A stretch of 64,000 nucleotides of DNA from Halisarca cf. caerulea. Lineage: Eukaryota > Porifera > Demospongiae > Chondrillida > Halisarcidae. The number at the start of each line of letters is the position of its first letter. Position 1 is the stretch's first letter. Below the pieces are notes generated by a model. It searched no databases, was not told the DNA's origin, and saw only the letters and a list, made by a program, of their open reading frames with translations. The DNA is taken from assembly GCA_963170055.1 (NCBI GenBank), contig CAUJGJ010000270.1, positions 36,001 through 100,000 of the forward strand. Reading direction: 5' to 3'. Below, in pieces: positions 1-12,100 of the stretch. The position numbers and the translations under genes were made by a program.

Positions 1-51
1 TGCATTTGAGCTGTGGGAGGAGTTTGCGAACAGATGAATTCAGCTCTACTG

Positions 52-58
<7 letters not shown>
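1..58 (+). repeat. End of a dispersed repeat, second copy at 17580-17637
   Basis: The first 58 bases match 17580-17637 closely: a stretch beginning GCATTTGAGCTG, then GGAGGAGTTTGC, then TCAGCTCTACTGAATTATA, with a few substitutions. In both places the similarity ends in an AT dinucleotide run, which suggests a shared 3' end of a mobile element followed by a simple-repeat tail. The copy here is cut by the window start, so its full length is unknown. No protein family was recognised in it. Confidence 0.6.

Positions 59-109
<51 letters not shown>
55..109. repeat. (TA)n microsatellite
   Basis: About 27 TA dinucleotides in an uninterrupted run, directly after the dispersed repeat end. Confidence 0.95.
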
Positions 110-113
<4 letters not shown>

Positions 114-115
114 AA

Positions 116-264
116 TATACTCAGGGAACTAACCAACCATATATTAGGAACAAGATGGCTGACCACCAATCCGGTTTGAATAAATTTGGTCATTTGGAAT
201 TTTTTAAGAATGATCCATTATTATAACCACCACTCAAAAATTTCTGGATACTTCCCTGAGTATA
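116..264. mobile_element. Small inverted-repeat element (MITE-like), 149 bp
   Basis: A perfect 13-bp inverted repeat, TATACTCAGGGAA at 116-128 and TTCCCTGAGTATA at 252-264, bounds 149 bp of non-coding sequence. Both outer flanks are TA-rich, as expected for insertion into TA targets. The target duplication cannot be defined because the flanks are themselves TA repeats. The 265-360 stretch beyond it is low-complexity ACAATA-type sequence with no gene. Confidence 0.6.
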
Positions 265-363
265 TATATATATATATACAATACATACAATATTTATTGT
301 ACAATATATACAATACAATATAATGCAATATATACATGCAATACATATACATCAACCTTTCTG

Positions 364-1315
364 ATGACTGTGCATGGCTCCAGACATCCCTGCCTGTCAT
401 CCTTCGGTGGAGTGCAGTCCAGCTTGCTCCTTCTGCGTTCTTGGCCTCAGTTGTTGGCTGTGCTCCTCTTACCAGGTAGATCCTCCCATCGCATATGCAC
501 AGTTCGTCTTACCCAGATGTTGGACTCGCCTTGGCTCATTGAAATGGCGACAATTTGTCTCCTCCATCCAGCCCTAACAAAGGCAAACAGAAGGTTTGGG
601 ACCTCCTAAAGCACACGCTAGCTATTAGCATCTAGTCAGCACAAGTCCAAGTCCTGTATCAAGGGCTAGACTTCTGGGGGCTGCTTCCAAGGAATCTGGG
701 GCTTGATTGAATGCCCCCCCCCATTCTCCTCCCTGGGTCTCCGAATGGATGACAACACCATTTCAATTTGTGTTGGACTTCGTCTTGGTATGCCCCTTTG
801 CCGCCACCATCTCTGCCATCACTGCCATCACTGTGGAGCTACAGTTGATGAGTACACCATTCACTGCCTCAGCTGTGTTAAAAGCCAAGGACGACATCCA
901 CATCACAATGCCTTAAATGACATTGTCCACCTGCCATTGACTGCAGCTGGTGTTCCTTCCCAGAAGGATCCCTGTGGTCTGGCACGGTCTGACGGGAAAC
1001 GCCATGATGGTGTCACAATGATGCCCTGGAGTTGTGGTCACCCGCTCATATGGGATGTCACTTGTTCCGACACCTTTGCGAAAACTTACCGCTGCTTGGC
1101 AATCAGTCACACATGGGCGGTGGCAGATTTCGCTGAGTCTAGGAAAGAGGACCTGTACTGCCACTTGCAATCAACACTCATCTTTGTGCCAGTTGCAGTG
1201 GAAACTACAGGAGCTTTTGGAACGAAGTCCTCAAGGTTTTTGAAGGATTGTACTGGCCGTCTCCACAGTCATTCGGGCAATGCCCTGTCAGGATCCATGG
1301 CCCAGCACTAAATCG
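364..1315 (+). pseudogene. Non-LTR retrotransposon 3' coding fragment (copy 1, RLE type)
   Basis: This is the C-terminal end of a widespread animal retrotransposon ORF that carries a restriction-like endonuclease (RLE) after the reverse transcriptase. In the 703-1311 frame one sees the family signature SSLGLRMDD, then VGLRLG, a Cys/His finger (CHHCG...HCLSC), GRHPHHNALNDI, GLARSDGKR and LIWDVTCSDTF. The piece is 5'-truncated. Upstream of 703 the coding similarity continues in another frame (KESGAWL-type residues near 680-710), so a frameshift lies there. The endonuclease motif, normally R-P-D followed by W-D-V, reads R-H-D here, so the conserved proline is lost. It is a dead fragment. Confidence 0.8.
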
Positions 1316-1669
1316 TTGTCAAGCCAGGGCCTGAACGGCAACCTGCTTCTCATGGAAGTAGCTCTGATTGATTCACATTGATTTTGGCGCCTGTACCCAA
1401 TTCTATGGTCTCCCTTATAGATATGCTGACTGGCGCATGCATCTCTGTGATAAAGCAGACCCCTGGGCCTCCAGAAATAGCGCAGCCTCCAAATTATCAC
1501 AAATAATTGACATCCTCACTACCGATTCTAACAATATTGATTATTAGGCCCAGTTGTTCCTTTTCCAAAGTCTTGCTTGTTCCTTCCCGTGGGTACCTGC
1601 ATTGGAGTCTGTCTACTCTGTTGAACTGCCAGATTGTGGCAGAAACATTATCTGAGCTCCAATCCAGAG
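1316..1669. other. Spacer with no recognised gene
   Basis: No coding signature was recognised between the end of copy 1 and the first recognisable codons of copy 2. Short open frames on both strands here match nothing I know. Part of it may be the 3' tail of copy 1 or the 5' leader of copy 2. Confidence 0.4.
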
Positions 1670-4030
1670 ATTGCAGACTGTGTGTGGCACGGAAAACTTC
1701 TTCTGTGTCAGTGCCAATGGAACGCTCAGCAGCCAGGGTCTCCTCCAGGCTGGAGGAGGGGGTTGCACTGGTGCAGTCAGATTGGCCTCCTCTACAGAGG
1801 CCTTTGCTGAATTTGATGATGACGAATCTTTGGCTGTTCTGCAGTCTGAACACTGTCCACAGCACCCCAACATGACATTTCCCTCTCCCCCTGAGTGTAT
1901 CTTATTAGTTGTGTCACAAGAAGAAGTCTTGCAGGCTGCACATTCCTTTCGGAAAGGCTCAGCAGGTGGTTCGGATGGTTTGCACCCACAACACTTACTT
2001 GACTTAATTAGTAAATCTACTGGTACAGGTGGCCAGAGTTTGTTGCAGTCAATAACCACCCAACAAGCCTCATTTGGTCAGCCAATGTTCCATCTGATCG
2101 ACTTCAGGCCAATCTTCTTTGGTGCCTTCCTTACAGCACTGAAGAAGAAGGAAGGAGGAATACACCCCATGCATATCTTCAACGCCTGGTACCAAGTGCG
2201 CTAGTAGATCAGTTGCTGAAGAGATGGGCAATATGTTGAGCCCACTGCAGTTGGGGTTTGGAGTTTCCTGATGTGCAGAGGCAGCAGTACATGCTACTAG
2301 ATTTTAAGTGGAGGATTTGACACCATCAAGGGCTGTAGTGAAATTGGACATTCAGAACGCTTTTAACTCCGTCCGCCAGGATAAATGTTGGAAGCTGTGA
2401 AGATTCATGCTCCTCAACTCTTTCCACTCGTTTACTCCAGCTACTCGTGTGAATCAAGTTTACTCTTTGGAGGAAGTATCATTCCTCTGCAGAAGGTGTA
2501 CAGCAGGGTGACACTCTGTGTCCACTGCTGTTCTGTCTAACCATCACCCAGTCCTTGCGGCTAAAGGCCAACTTCAAAGTGTTTTATTTAGCTGATGGGA
2601 CAATCGGTGGAGACCATGACATACTCATTGAGGATGTGTCTGTGTTTGAAGAAGAAGCGAAAAAGCTGGATCTGAGCCTCAATCACCAAAAGAGTGAGCT
2701 AATCAGATGTCTTGATGTCAGTAACCAACCACCTACACAATCATTCAAGAGCATGAGAATGGTGAAGTCCACTGATGCTGTCCTTCTTGTCTTCCCTATT
2801 GGTGATACATCATCAATCAATGTGGTACTCCAAGGGAAAATTGAATCCTTGAAGACCATGGGTGAGAGGTTGAACCACTTAGCCAGGCATGATGCGCTTC
2901 TCCTGTTGAGGCATGTATTTGCCTTGCCAAAAGTATTGCACACCTTGTGAACAGCACCCTGTTTTTTGTCACCTTTGCTCTTTCAGTTTGACGTAGTACT
3001 ACGTAATGCCCTGTCCACAGTATTAAATGTGGACCTTTCCTCTGATGCTGTGTGGATACAGGCATCACTGCCAGTGAGAGTGGGGAGGTATTGGGGTCAG
3101 AATGACAACCGAGCTCGTGCCTAGTGCTTTTTTGTCCTCTGCTGCTGGTTGTCATGAATTGATTACATACCTGCTGCCCTCATACTCGCCACCAGTGGTC
3201 ATGGAATCAGCCATCCAGTTATGGTCAAAAGACCTGATCACCCACCTCCGCTAGGAGTGGACAGGATGAAGCAGAAGGAATGGGATGCTGTCTAGGTGGA
3301 GTGTATACAGAAGAAGCTGATTATTTCAGCCCCAGCAAACAGCTGGAGTAGAGCACGACTTCTTGCAGCATTTACCAGGGAATCTGGATACTGGTTGGAT
3401 GCACCACCACTCTCCTCACTTGGTCTTCGCATGGAAGATAAGGCGATCAGAATCACAGTTGGTCTCCATATAGGAGTGCCCCTTGTCATCCCACATCCAT
3501 GTCAGAATTGTGGGTATATTTGTGAGTGAGATGGTCAACCATAGCCTGAGGTGCAGGAAGAGCAAGGGACATCAGACACACCATAGCTCAGTTATATTAA
3601 ATACCATCATCCAGAGAGCCCTATCAGCAGCTGTGGTGCATGCCTTCACAATTGGAACCTCAGGGCACTTGCCTTACCACTGGCATTAGGCCTGATGGGA
3701 TCACATTGGTCCCATGGAAGCGGGGTCGTTCCCTGGCATAGGACTTCACTTGTTCAGGCACAGTTCCCTGGCATGGGACGTCACTTGTTCAGGCACATTA
3801 ACCCCCTCACACCTCCATCTATCCAGTGTTGACCCCACGACTGAAGCTGAGAAAATAAAGTCCCAACTCTACACTGACTAAATGCCACTCTATCATATCG
3901 CTCCTGTTGTGGTAGAGACAGCTGGACCTTTCAGTCGTAGCGCTCTAGAACTACTGAGGGACATTGGGTGGAGGATCAAGACTGCAAGTGGAGACCCTCT
4001 GTCCACATACCATCTCCTGCAGCATGTGTC
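1670..4030 (+). pseudogene. Non-LTR retrotransposon, near full-length decayed ORF (copy 2)
   Basis: Segments of one reverse transcriptase/RLE polyprotein appear in order but in several frames. They are: an N-terminal linker with SSRLEEG and GAVRLASSTEAFAEFDDDES; the RT finger signature GSAGGSDGLHPQHLLDL near 1955-2010; FGAFLTALKKKEGGI near 2130-2160; motif A KLDIQNAFNS near 2343; motif B VQQGDTLCPLLFCL near 2495-2540; and the catalytic motif C region near 2580. Motif C reads YLADGTIGG where the family has YLDDGT, so one of the two metal-binding aspartates is gone. The C-terminal finger/endonuclease part follows at 3300-4030 (LSSLGLRMEDKAI, then RPDGITLVPW near 3690). Frameshifts, stops and a 35-bp tandem duplication make it non-functional. 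It ends just upstream of the DNA transposon. Confidence 0.8.
3728..3797 (+). repeat. 35-bp tandem duplication inside copy 2 endonuclease
   Basis: Two consecutive 35-bp units (3728-3762 and 3763-3797) begin GTTCCCTGGCAT and differ at two positions. They cover the codons for the W-D-x-T-C segment of the RLE active site. Because 35 is not a multiple of three, the duplication also shifts the frame. Confidence 0.9.
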
Positions 4031-4088
4031 ATAACCCCTTTTGACTAGTTGGTATCTTTGTGTATTGTTGGTAGATTCTTTTTTTGTT

Positions 4089-4120
4089 CTATAACACCGA
4101 ACATGTGTTTGGTGTTATAG
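4089..4120. repeat. 32-bp imperfect palindrome at the left border of the DNA transposon
   Basis: CTATAACACC at the left pairs with GGTGTTATAG at the right; 28 of 32 positions are self-complementary. It lies between the end of retrotransposon copy 2 and the promoter of the THAP transposase. It could be a terminal or subterminal structure of that transposon or a separate small insertion. No matching palindrome was seen at the right border. Confidence 0.6.
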
Positions 4121-4133
4121 ACCTTGTGCACTA

Positions 4134-4171
4134 TGACGTCACTTTCCTCGTGCGAATTTTACAGTTGGCAA
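4134..4171 (+). promoter_or_regulatory. CRE plus GTTGGCAA box upstream of the transposase gene
   Basis: TGACGTCA (4134-4141) is the palindromic cAMP-response-element core. GTTGGCAA follows at 4164-4171, and the transposase ATG is at 4196, about 55 bp after the CRE. The same two words in the same order precede the convergent YqaJ gene. This points either to a shared promoter or to inverted terminal sequence. Transcription itself is not shown. Confidence 0.55.
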
Positions 4172-4195
4172 AAATATATTAGTGCGCTTCGCAAA

Positions 4196-5583
4196 ATGCC
4201 TGTCAGCTGTTGTGCTGCTGGTTGTGCAAATCATTTCTCCAAAGACACCGGAATCACCTTTCATCGTTTTCCCGAGGACCCTAAACGCCGACAACTGTGG
4301 GATAGAGCCGTATCTTGAGACAAATGGGAACTTAAAGACCACCATCGTTTGTGTAGCGAACATTTTGTCAGTGGAAAACCTTCCAAGGATCCAGATAGTC
4401 AAGATTACATTCCAACCCTTTTTCGTGATGGAAAGAGAAGGACAACAACTCATTCTGACCCACAGAGGGTAGCACGCGCTGCCTAGAGAAGAAAGATGGT
4501 CGAAGAACGGGACCTCCTGAAGGCGTCAGATGAGTACGAGGCTGAGGTCATAGAGCAGGAAACTAAAAAAGACGATTTGGTTAGCGAAGAACAGCATAAA
4601 AAGCGCGAGGAATCCGCTACCCTTCGTTTAACAGTGGCAGATTTGAGTACACAAGTCCAGGAACTCCAAACGCAAATAGCGCTAAAAGAAAGCGAGCTGG
4701 AGCATTCGAAGTTTGGGATCCACTGGCTAAGTAATGAGGAAAGCGTGAAGTTTTACACTGGTTTGCCCAACAAGTCAACTTTAATGGCCCTGTTCAACTA
4801 TCTGAAACCTTCTATCGTGGAAAAGGGTTAGGGAAGGTCTAGAAAGTTAACGCTGGAAATGAATTTTTGGCAACTCTCATGAAACTGAGATTGGGTCTTT
4901 TGAACCAAGATATTGCAGATCGGTTTGGAGTATCTGAGCCAGCATTTTCACGCATGTTCATACGGTGGATTAATGTCATATACAACGATTTAAAACTGTT
5001 GTTTCCATGGCCAAGCAAAGAATTGATACGACGGAGGATGCCACTTCAATTCAGCAGATTTCCTAGCACCAGGATCATCATAGACTGCACTGAAATTTTT
5101 GTTCAACGACCGTCATCCCTTCAAAGTCAGTCACTAACATTCTCCAATTACAAACAGCACAATACTTTTAAAGTACTTGTTGGTATCAGCCCAGGTGGTG
5201 CCTTGACCTTTATTTCTGACTTATGGGGAGGACGAGTGTCAGATCACCATTTAACCCAGCACAGTGGCTTATTAGAGCTGCTTGAACCTGGTGACAATGT
5301 AATGGCTGATAGGGGATTCAGCATTCAAGACCTTTTGGCCCCACAACAAGTAACCCTGACCATTCCCCCTTTCATGGAGAATGTTTCACAGTTGAAACCA
5401 AGAGATGTCACCAAAACGAGACAAATTGCCGAAGCTCGGATTCATGTTGAAAGAGTCATTGGACGGATAAAAAATTACAGAATTTTGCAGGGAATAATGC
5501 CAATAACTCTTGCTGACATTGTATCCCATGTGTTTACTGTCTGTGCTTACCTCACCAATTTATCACCACCAGGTATAGCATGA
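4196..5583 (+). pseudogene. THAP-domain DDE transposase (ISL2EU/Harbinger-like), broken
   Basis: The start is the ATG at 4196 in context GCAAAATGC. The first ~90 codons form a THAP C2CH DNA-binding domain: CCAAGC, ITFHRFPEDPKRRQLWDRAV, then LCSEHF and the DYIPTLF end motif. In-frame TGA (4316) and TAG (near 4480) interrupt it. A charged coiled-coil-like linker follows (4496-4720). Next come HWLSNEESVKFYTGL and, after a frameshift near 4857, a helix-turn-helix (LLNQDIADRFGVSEPAFSRM). The DDE_Tnp_4 catalytic core has D in IIDCTE, D in MADRGF and E in HVERVIGR (residues 73, 148 and 195 counted from 4867). All three acidic residues are kept. The 4867-5583 stretch is open, so the catalytic half has decayed less than the N-terminal half. 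The role would be cut-and-paste transposition in the nucleus. Confidence 0.8.
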
Positions 5584-5733
5584 ATACTTTCATAATTATT
5601 AGTTACGAGATCCCGACAGACTGTTATTGTAAAATATTGATAAATAGTTCTACTGATCAATAATAATGTTACCACAATGTATTTTTACATGCCTGCATGA
5701 GCCATGCAAGAGAACATGCAAACATAATGAAAC

Positions 5734-7585
5734 TCAGTCAGTTTTTTGTAATATGCTTCTTAATATATCTTTCTGTAAAATTTCTCGTGCAATGTTCTTG
5801 TAAAATGTTAGTAGCCTAGGCAACATGTCAATCTCCCACAGATATTGATCCCTTGATATTCTCTCAATGAATATACCTGCTTTTGTCCACACAATGAAAT
5901 CACACCAGGCACATCCACGATGTTAACTTCACCTTGCACCTGATAGAAATAGTTGTGGTTTCTCTTTAAGTGAGGTTTGCCAGTTTCCTTCCTAACCTCC
6001 AAGCAGCACTTAGGGTTTTTGGCAAGCTCAGTTGGGCTGATGTCGGTCACTACCTGTTTATCTATGCTATAGATAGTCTTCACCTCTAGAATACCTAATT
6101 CACCATCTTCTTCTATCCACCCATCCCCACTCGCTCAGAGGAAAGAGTGAGTAGGAAGGAGGGTTAACCCACTCTTTTTATAATTTAGCCTTGTGTTTGG
6201 CATGAGCTGCCTCTTTATCTTTAAGTACTGTCCCAATGCTACACGTTCGTTATCTTCCCCATTGAATTGTTGGTGTGCTGAATTCCATGCGTGTGTAACC
6301 CATAGTGCGCCTAATTATGCTGTCACTGTCTGTTGTCTCCCACCGATGCATGATCTCTCCAAAAATGGAGCTCATCCGTCGCCATTGTGTAAAAGTTTCC
6401 AAAGCTCACTATTGGCTTGGTCCTTGGTGTTGCTTTCTATAAATGTGGAAAGATCTGGTGACATCTCAGAGGCTTCCATGTATTCTTCAATCACCTCAGA
6501 TAGAATTGTCAAGTTGGATGGCAGGTCGTTGGATGGCTGAGAACTGTATGGTACACTGGGATTGTATAGAATAAGTTTCTCACATTCCCTCTGAAGCAGC
6601 ATATCCTGAGACAGGATGGCAGGCTCTCTGCTATGCGCAACATCCCAAAAGTGGAGAACACCACTGTTGGGACAAACAGCTTGCACTGTCTCCACAAATT
6701 CTGCCATTCGGTTTGCCATCTCATTTTGAGACGATGTTGGAGAAGAGTCGCTAATTCGTGGCTGCTTTGATTTGGTTGTCTTCCCATACTCTGCCTTGCA
6801 GAAAGTTATTTCTAAAATTGGTACAGGCTGGACCTCCCGCTTGGATGGTACATTCCACTGCTGCAATTTCCCTGTGCATGTTATGTCTTCAGGAATGGAG
6901 GTAGTATTGCTCAGTTTTAAGCTCTCGAAACGGAACAGCATGGCAGCAGTATGACTGTAGGCCTGACCAAGTCCTGCCTTGCACTGGCACTTTACAGAGA
7001 AAACTGTTCCATTTCTGTTCAGACATACATAGACAGTGTATGTTTGCTTGACCATCAAAGAAGAAAAACAGCTACTCCGCACATACACAATATCTGTTTC
7101 TGGAATGGCATGAATCCATGTGTTGGTTACATAGCCCTCATCAATATTCTTGTATCCCTTGAGTGATTTGAATACCTTCAAGTTCTCACAATTGTATGCC
7201 TTGTCCCGGCTCTCGATCAGGTACATGAAGAGATCGCCAAAATGAAAGATTGCAGCACTGATATATCTTTCTCCCATGTTTGGATGGACTCAAAGGGAGG
7301 CAGTTCTTCAAGCTTTTGCTGTACCGATGCTGGTTTCTTTGCTGAGACAGTGGGCTCTTCATCACTGTCTTCGGCTAAGATCCCCAGCTGCCACTGTGAA
7401 AGGAGTTGTCCAACTATCTGTGTCGTGGTCGTGCTGCCGATTTTTACCTTTAAATCTTTGCAAAGCTCTCTGAGTTTTTGTACTTTTAAGCCAAATAATT
7501 CCTCCTGCAGCTCCTTACGATCCACAGAACGCTGTAGCATCAATTTCTCCTTGATATGCTGAATCGCCAAGGCATTTTCAGCCAT
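5734..7585 (-). pseudogene. SAP-SWIM-YqaJ nuclease gene of the transposon, broken
   Basis: Read on minus from the ATG at 7585 (context GTGCAATGG). A SAP-like motif comes first (FGLKVQKLRELCKDLKV), then LPPFESIQTWEKDISVL. A frameshift falls near 7240. Then come FGDLFMYLIESRDKAYN and a SWIM-type zinc motif, CQCKAGLGQAYSH. A YqaJ PD-(D/E)xK nuclease follows in shifted frames: TPTIQWGR near 6260, GDG...GILEVKTIYS near 6060-6115, and HNYFYQVQGEV near 5940. The tail in yet another frame ends at 5734. The family SWIM pattern has Cys before Ser-His; here it is Tyr, so one zinc ligand is lost. Stops and frameshifts occur near 7240, 6372 and 6250 and near the C-terminus. YqaJ domains are lambda-exonuclease-like; the role in transposition is not established here. 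Confidence 0.75.
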
Positions 7586-7620
7586 TGCACGGTATAAACA
7601 TGTGTGAACGATATAAACTA

Positions 7621-7660
7621 TTGCCAACCGTGATGTATTATCATGTGACCTATGACGTCA
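7621..7660 (-). promoter_or_regulatory. CRE plus GTTGGCAA box upstream of the YqaJ gene
   Basis: On minus, TGACGTCA (7660-7653) is followed 24 bp later by GTTGGCAA (7628-7621). The ATG at 7585 lies about 68 bp after the CRE. The arrangement mirrors 4134-4171. Confidence 0.55.
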
Positions 7661-7690
7661 AATTTGTCATTTTGAAACTCGTCTATTGAT

Positions 7691-7987
7691 AAATAATTCA
7701 TATATACTAGAGGAGAAGGCCGCCTTCACCCCTAGTTCGGGTGGTGGGTTCAACCTTTATATCAAGTGAAGAGGTTGTATTAAGTAAATTTATTGATTTG
7801 AGTTTAACTACTTTATCAAGAAGTGCTATACTGTAACAATTGTTGTATAGGCCAATATTTAGCATTTGACCTCCTTTTCCCCTATAGTTTGTCACACGGG
7901 TGCAACCTTTATGTCCCGTGTATAGTAGATATACATGAAGTGCGGTTCTTGTTTTCAAAAATGCTTTGAAGTTGTTTTGTGCACTCT
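7691..7987. other. Spacer, no gene seen
   Basis: Ordinary AT-rich sequence between the transposon and the CA repeat; no family signature or RNA structure recognised. Confidence 0.5.
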
Positions 7988-8336
<349 letters not shown>

Positions 8337-9190
8337 GAAACATATATGCACAAACACACACAGATACATCAATTTTGCCACCCATACAAACTATATGTTC
8401 CCAAAATAAAATTATAATATCCAATGATTCTTCTATTTGTATTTCACGGCATAATTTACATAGCTGTCGACGGGAAATCCGTATACTCACTACAGATACC
8501 ATTGTGCACAAACATGGCTGTTGGCATCGTTATTATCACCGATGCCGCTTTTGATTTCCATGCTCAAATCATTCCACTATATATTTAAGGTCACTCACCA
8601 GGTATATTGAGGAGCATTAGCCACTGTCACAAAGCACTCGCATCCTTTTCCTAGGAGGAGTTAGCAGAAAACTGATTTGAAGGTAAAAGTCATATTCTAG
8701 TCAGGATTCATCCGTACAACAAATATGGCAGTTCGTAGGCTTATACGGGCTATTATCGAAATTTCTCCATTTCACAAGTAAGAATAAAAAGAACCCCTCA
8801 AGGTCTCTTTCTAGACACAACATTGAGCTATCGTGAAGATTCACCCGTAATCACTCAAAGTGCGTGTCAGTGAACTGCGAACAAAAAATCGGCCTATCTT
8901 TATCGCAGGTGTGACATGTCCCACATGTGAGGTTTTAACAAAAAGGCCGCCCTAAAGTCGGCTCAAATCACCCGCCGTTTTTCTTCCATTCTGTAAGGTT
9001 TTTGAGGAGGTTTCCAGACATAATTACAACTATTAAAGGTTACATTTCTGATATATTCGTGTTCTGAAGTCTTCGCATAGTTAGGGGAAAAAAAAAAAAA
9101 AATGGCGGTTTAGGCGCGCAAGTCAGGAGGACGAAGCTAAGGAGATTTCCCCTTTCACAACGAAGTGTTTTTCGATCCACTGCTTGACCC
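8337..9190. other. Non-coding region upstream of the retrotransposon ORF
   Basis: No gene recognised. It holds a 15-A run near 9089-9103 and a TGTCCCACATG word near 8917. Part of it is probably the 5' leader of the element that starts coding at 9191. The exact 5' border is unknown. Confidence 0.4.
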
Positions 9191-12100
9191 ATGACGCCAA
9201 CCGACCTCAGTAATTCTCCCCGTGACATCTGGTCCGAGATTGATGGCGAATTTTCAACCATAATTGCACCTATCCACTTCCAATTGGCTTCAGACGATTT
9301 GCAGCCGGCAGAATCAGCCTCGATCTTCTCCTCCTTACTAAATGATCATCTTGAAAGATATGACATACTACCACGCAAGAACCCTAGTGCTGTTCAAGTG
9401 AGTGTGATTCATAGAACGAGAAAAATTGAAAGAATAGTGAACCACCTTAAGTTTGTGAAAAACAATCTTAGAAAACAGCGTAAGGAGAATCCTCAAGCAT
9501 TTCTAGATGCCTGTAGACTCTACAATAAGTGTCTTAAAGGTAAAAAGAAATTAGACCATGATCGTGATGTCCGTAACCAAGAGAAAGCTTTCAGATCCAA
9601 CCCATGGCACTTTTCTAAGAAACTGTGTAAAGAGAAGTCAAACCAAATACAGCCCAAATTTGAAGCTAATGAAGCCCTTTCTCACTTTCAAACCAGCTTT
9701 GCTGGAGACAGCTCTTACGCTCACCTCCCCACCTGGGTTAAAGAAGTTATGCCATCTCCACCATTAGATGAAATGTCTCCGTTTGACATGTCTGCCATCA
9801 CTCCAGCTATTATCAAAAGAATTTTGAAGAAAAAACCATCAAATTCCTCCCCCGGTGAAGATCGCATATCTTATCACCACCTGAAGAATATGCCATCCAC
9901 TCACCACTTCTTGGCTACTCTTTTCACCAAAATCCTACTCAAGGATCAAACAGCTCCTAAAGAATGGTGTACCGCAAAACTTATCCTTATTCACAAGACA
10001 GGCGACAAATCATTACCTGAGAACTTTAGACCCATCGCCCTTACATCAGTTGTCAGAAAGCTATTTAACAAGATTTTGGCTATACGTCTAGAAGACTTCT
10101 TACAACAAAACGGCCTCCTTAATACCAGCCTCCAGAAAGGATTTTTGACAGACACCAATGGCACCATGGAACACATTTTTGCAATGTCAGCTATCATCCA
10201 AAATGCCTATGTACATGGATCACCTCTCAGCGTCACCTTCCTCGACCTCAAAAATGCCTTCGGTTCAATATCCCACTTGTTGATCCGAGATATGTTAGCT
10301 CATATTAGACTACCTCCAGAGATCTGCTCCTTCATCAACAGCACATACTCTCAACTCACAGGGTATGTGGTCACCAAACAATGAGCCACCCCAAATTTCA
10401 CGATCAACAAAGGAGTTTTTCAAGGAGACACCCTCTCACCACTCATTTTTCTAATCGCATTTAACCCAATACTAGCAGCAGCTCAATCTTTATCCACCCT
10501 GGGATTCCGTATTAGAGTTCCACTGGCGCCACCGGCAGACCTCCCACCAGTGAATTCTTACATCTATGCTCACTGGGATGAAGTTGACTCACCTGAGCCA
10601 ACTGGGTGGTACTTAGCAAAAGTTTTATCACTTTCTCCAGACGGTACTGCATCACTCTACTATCGCAAGAGCAGAGCTAGTGAGACTATTAGCCTAAAAG
10701 AGATCCGCTGGTTTCCAACTCAGGGAAATGGAAAATGGTTTGTACATCCAGAGGAAATGACATCTACCCAGCTATCTGCACCTCACAAAGTGAAAGGATT
10801 TGCAGACGACTCGACCATCATCTCCACGTCCACTGAAAACCACCAAGAAGCTTTGAATGTTGTTACCAAATGTTGTGATGATCTAGCCTTAACCTTGAAA
10901 CCCTCCAAATGTGTATCCTTGGTATACAATGGCAAGAAAGTTACCAAGACAACTGTCTTCAAAGTGGGCGAAGGGACAACCAGAAACATTGCCACCGGTC
11001 CAACCAAGTTTCTTGGTCAGATTATTGGCGATTCACCATCGTGTACAACAAAAGCAGCAAGAAACCATCTCATTGGTGAATTTACTAGACAATTGAATAA
11101 CCTTGACCAGTCCTGCATCCGAGGAGAATTCAAACTCTGGATCTACAAAAGGTATATGGTCCCTAGTTTCCACTTTCACTTGGCTGTCAACAACATCACT
11201 GAATCCACCTGCAACAAGATGCAAGCCACAGCAATGAGAAAGATCAAACAGTGGTTGGGCCTAACAAGAAGTACCACAACGGCTATCATTCATCACCCAA
11301 ATGTGATTGACATCCCATCGATCTCAGAGCTCCGCACAAAGGCCAAGCTTGTATTTCTCTCTGCCATCAATACATCCCAAGATCCTATGATCACAGAGCT
11401 AGGATCATTGCTCACAGATGAGTCCTTTCTCAGTAGCCAAGGTGTCCCAGATGCTTCCACACTGCTTCTAGAGAAAGCCAGAAACTCCATAACATCAATT
11501 GGCAAAAGACAGCTATCCAATCACGGCAAAAAAGTTTTCAGGCAACACCGACTGGAAATCTGGGGCAGCAAGCTAGAGCAGCTTACTGTACAGCAGAAAT
11601 TCCTTGACATCACAGAGCTAGAAGCTCGCAATGGAGTTTGGAACCGAATCCAAGCAGGCCTTCCAGCAGGCCAGCTCTCCTTTCTATTGCGGGCTGGCTC
11701 TGACACTCTGCCAACACCACTAAATCTCAAGAGATGGCGTATACAAATTGATTCGAGATGTGCTCTCTGCAGTCACCACCTCCCCACCACTCACCACATC
11801 CTGTCAGCCTGTCCAATCGCATTGGAACAGGGTAGGTACACCTGGAGGCATGACAGCACTCTGAATGTTCTAGTGAAAGGCCTCAAAACAGCACTACCCG
11901 AAGCTCGAATCCTTGCTGACCTCCCCGGACTCAGGGCAGAGGAAAATCCTCCCTCCACCATTCCAAGCGAGTTGCTTGTTACCACCGCCTGTCCAGACAT
12001 AGTTGTAATCGCTAACCAGGAAGTTACCCTAGTTGAACTCACCATTCCATTCAACTCGCCAGAAAGCCTTATAAATGCCAAACAACGTAAGGAAGATAAG

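Larger units (their letters stand above)
4117..7690. mobile_element. ISL2EU-like two-gene DNA transposon (degenerate)
   Basis: The unit holds a THAP-domain DDE transposase gene on plus (4196-5583) and a SAP/SWIM/YqaJ nuclease gene on minus (7585-5734), tail to tail. That gene pair is the known content of ISL2EU elements in the PIF/Harbinger-related PHIS group. Internal support for one unit comes from the two ends. Each has TGACGTCA, then 22-24 bp, then GTTGGCAA, in inverted orientation (4134-4171 and 7660-7621). Exact termini and the expected 2-bp target duplication could not be located, so the borders given are approximate. Both genes carry stops or frameshifts, so the element is inactive as written. 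Confidence 0.65.
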
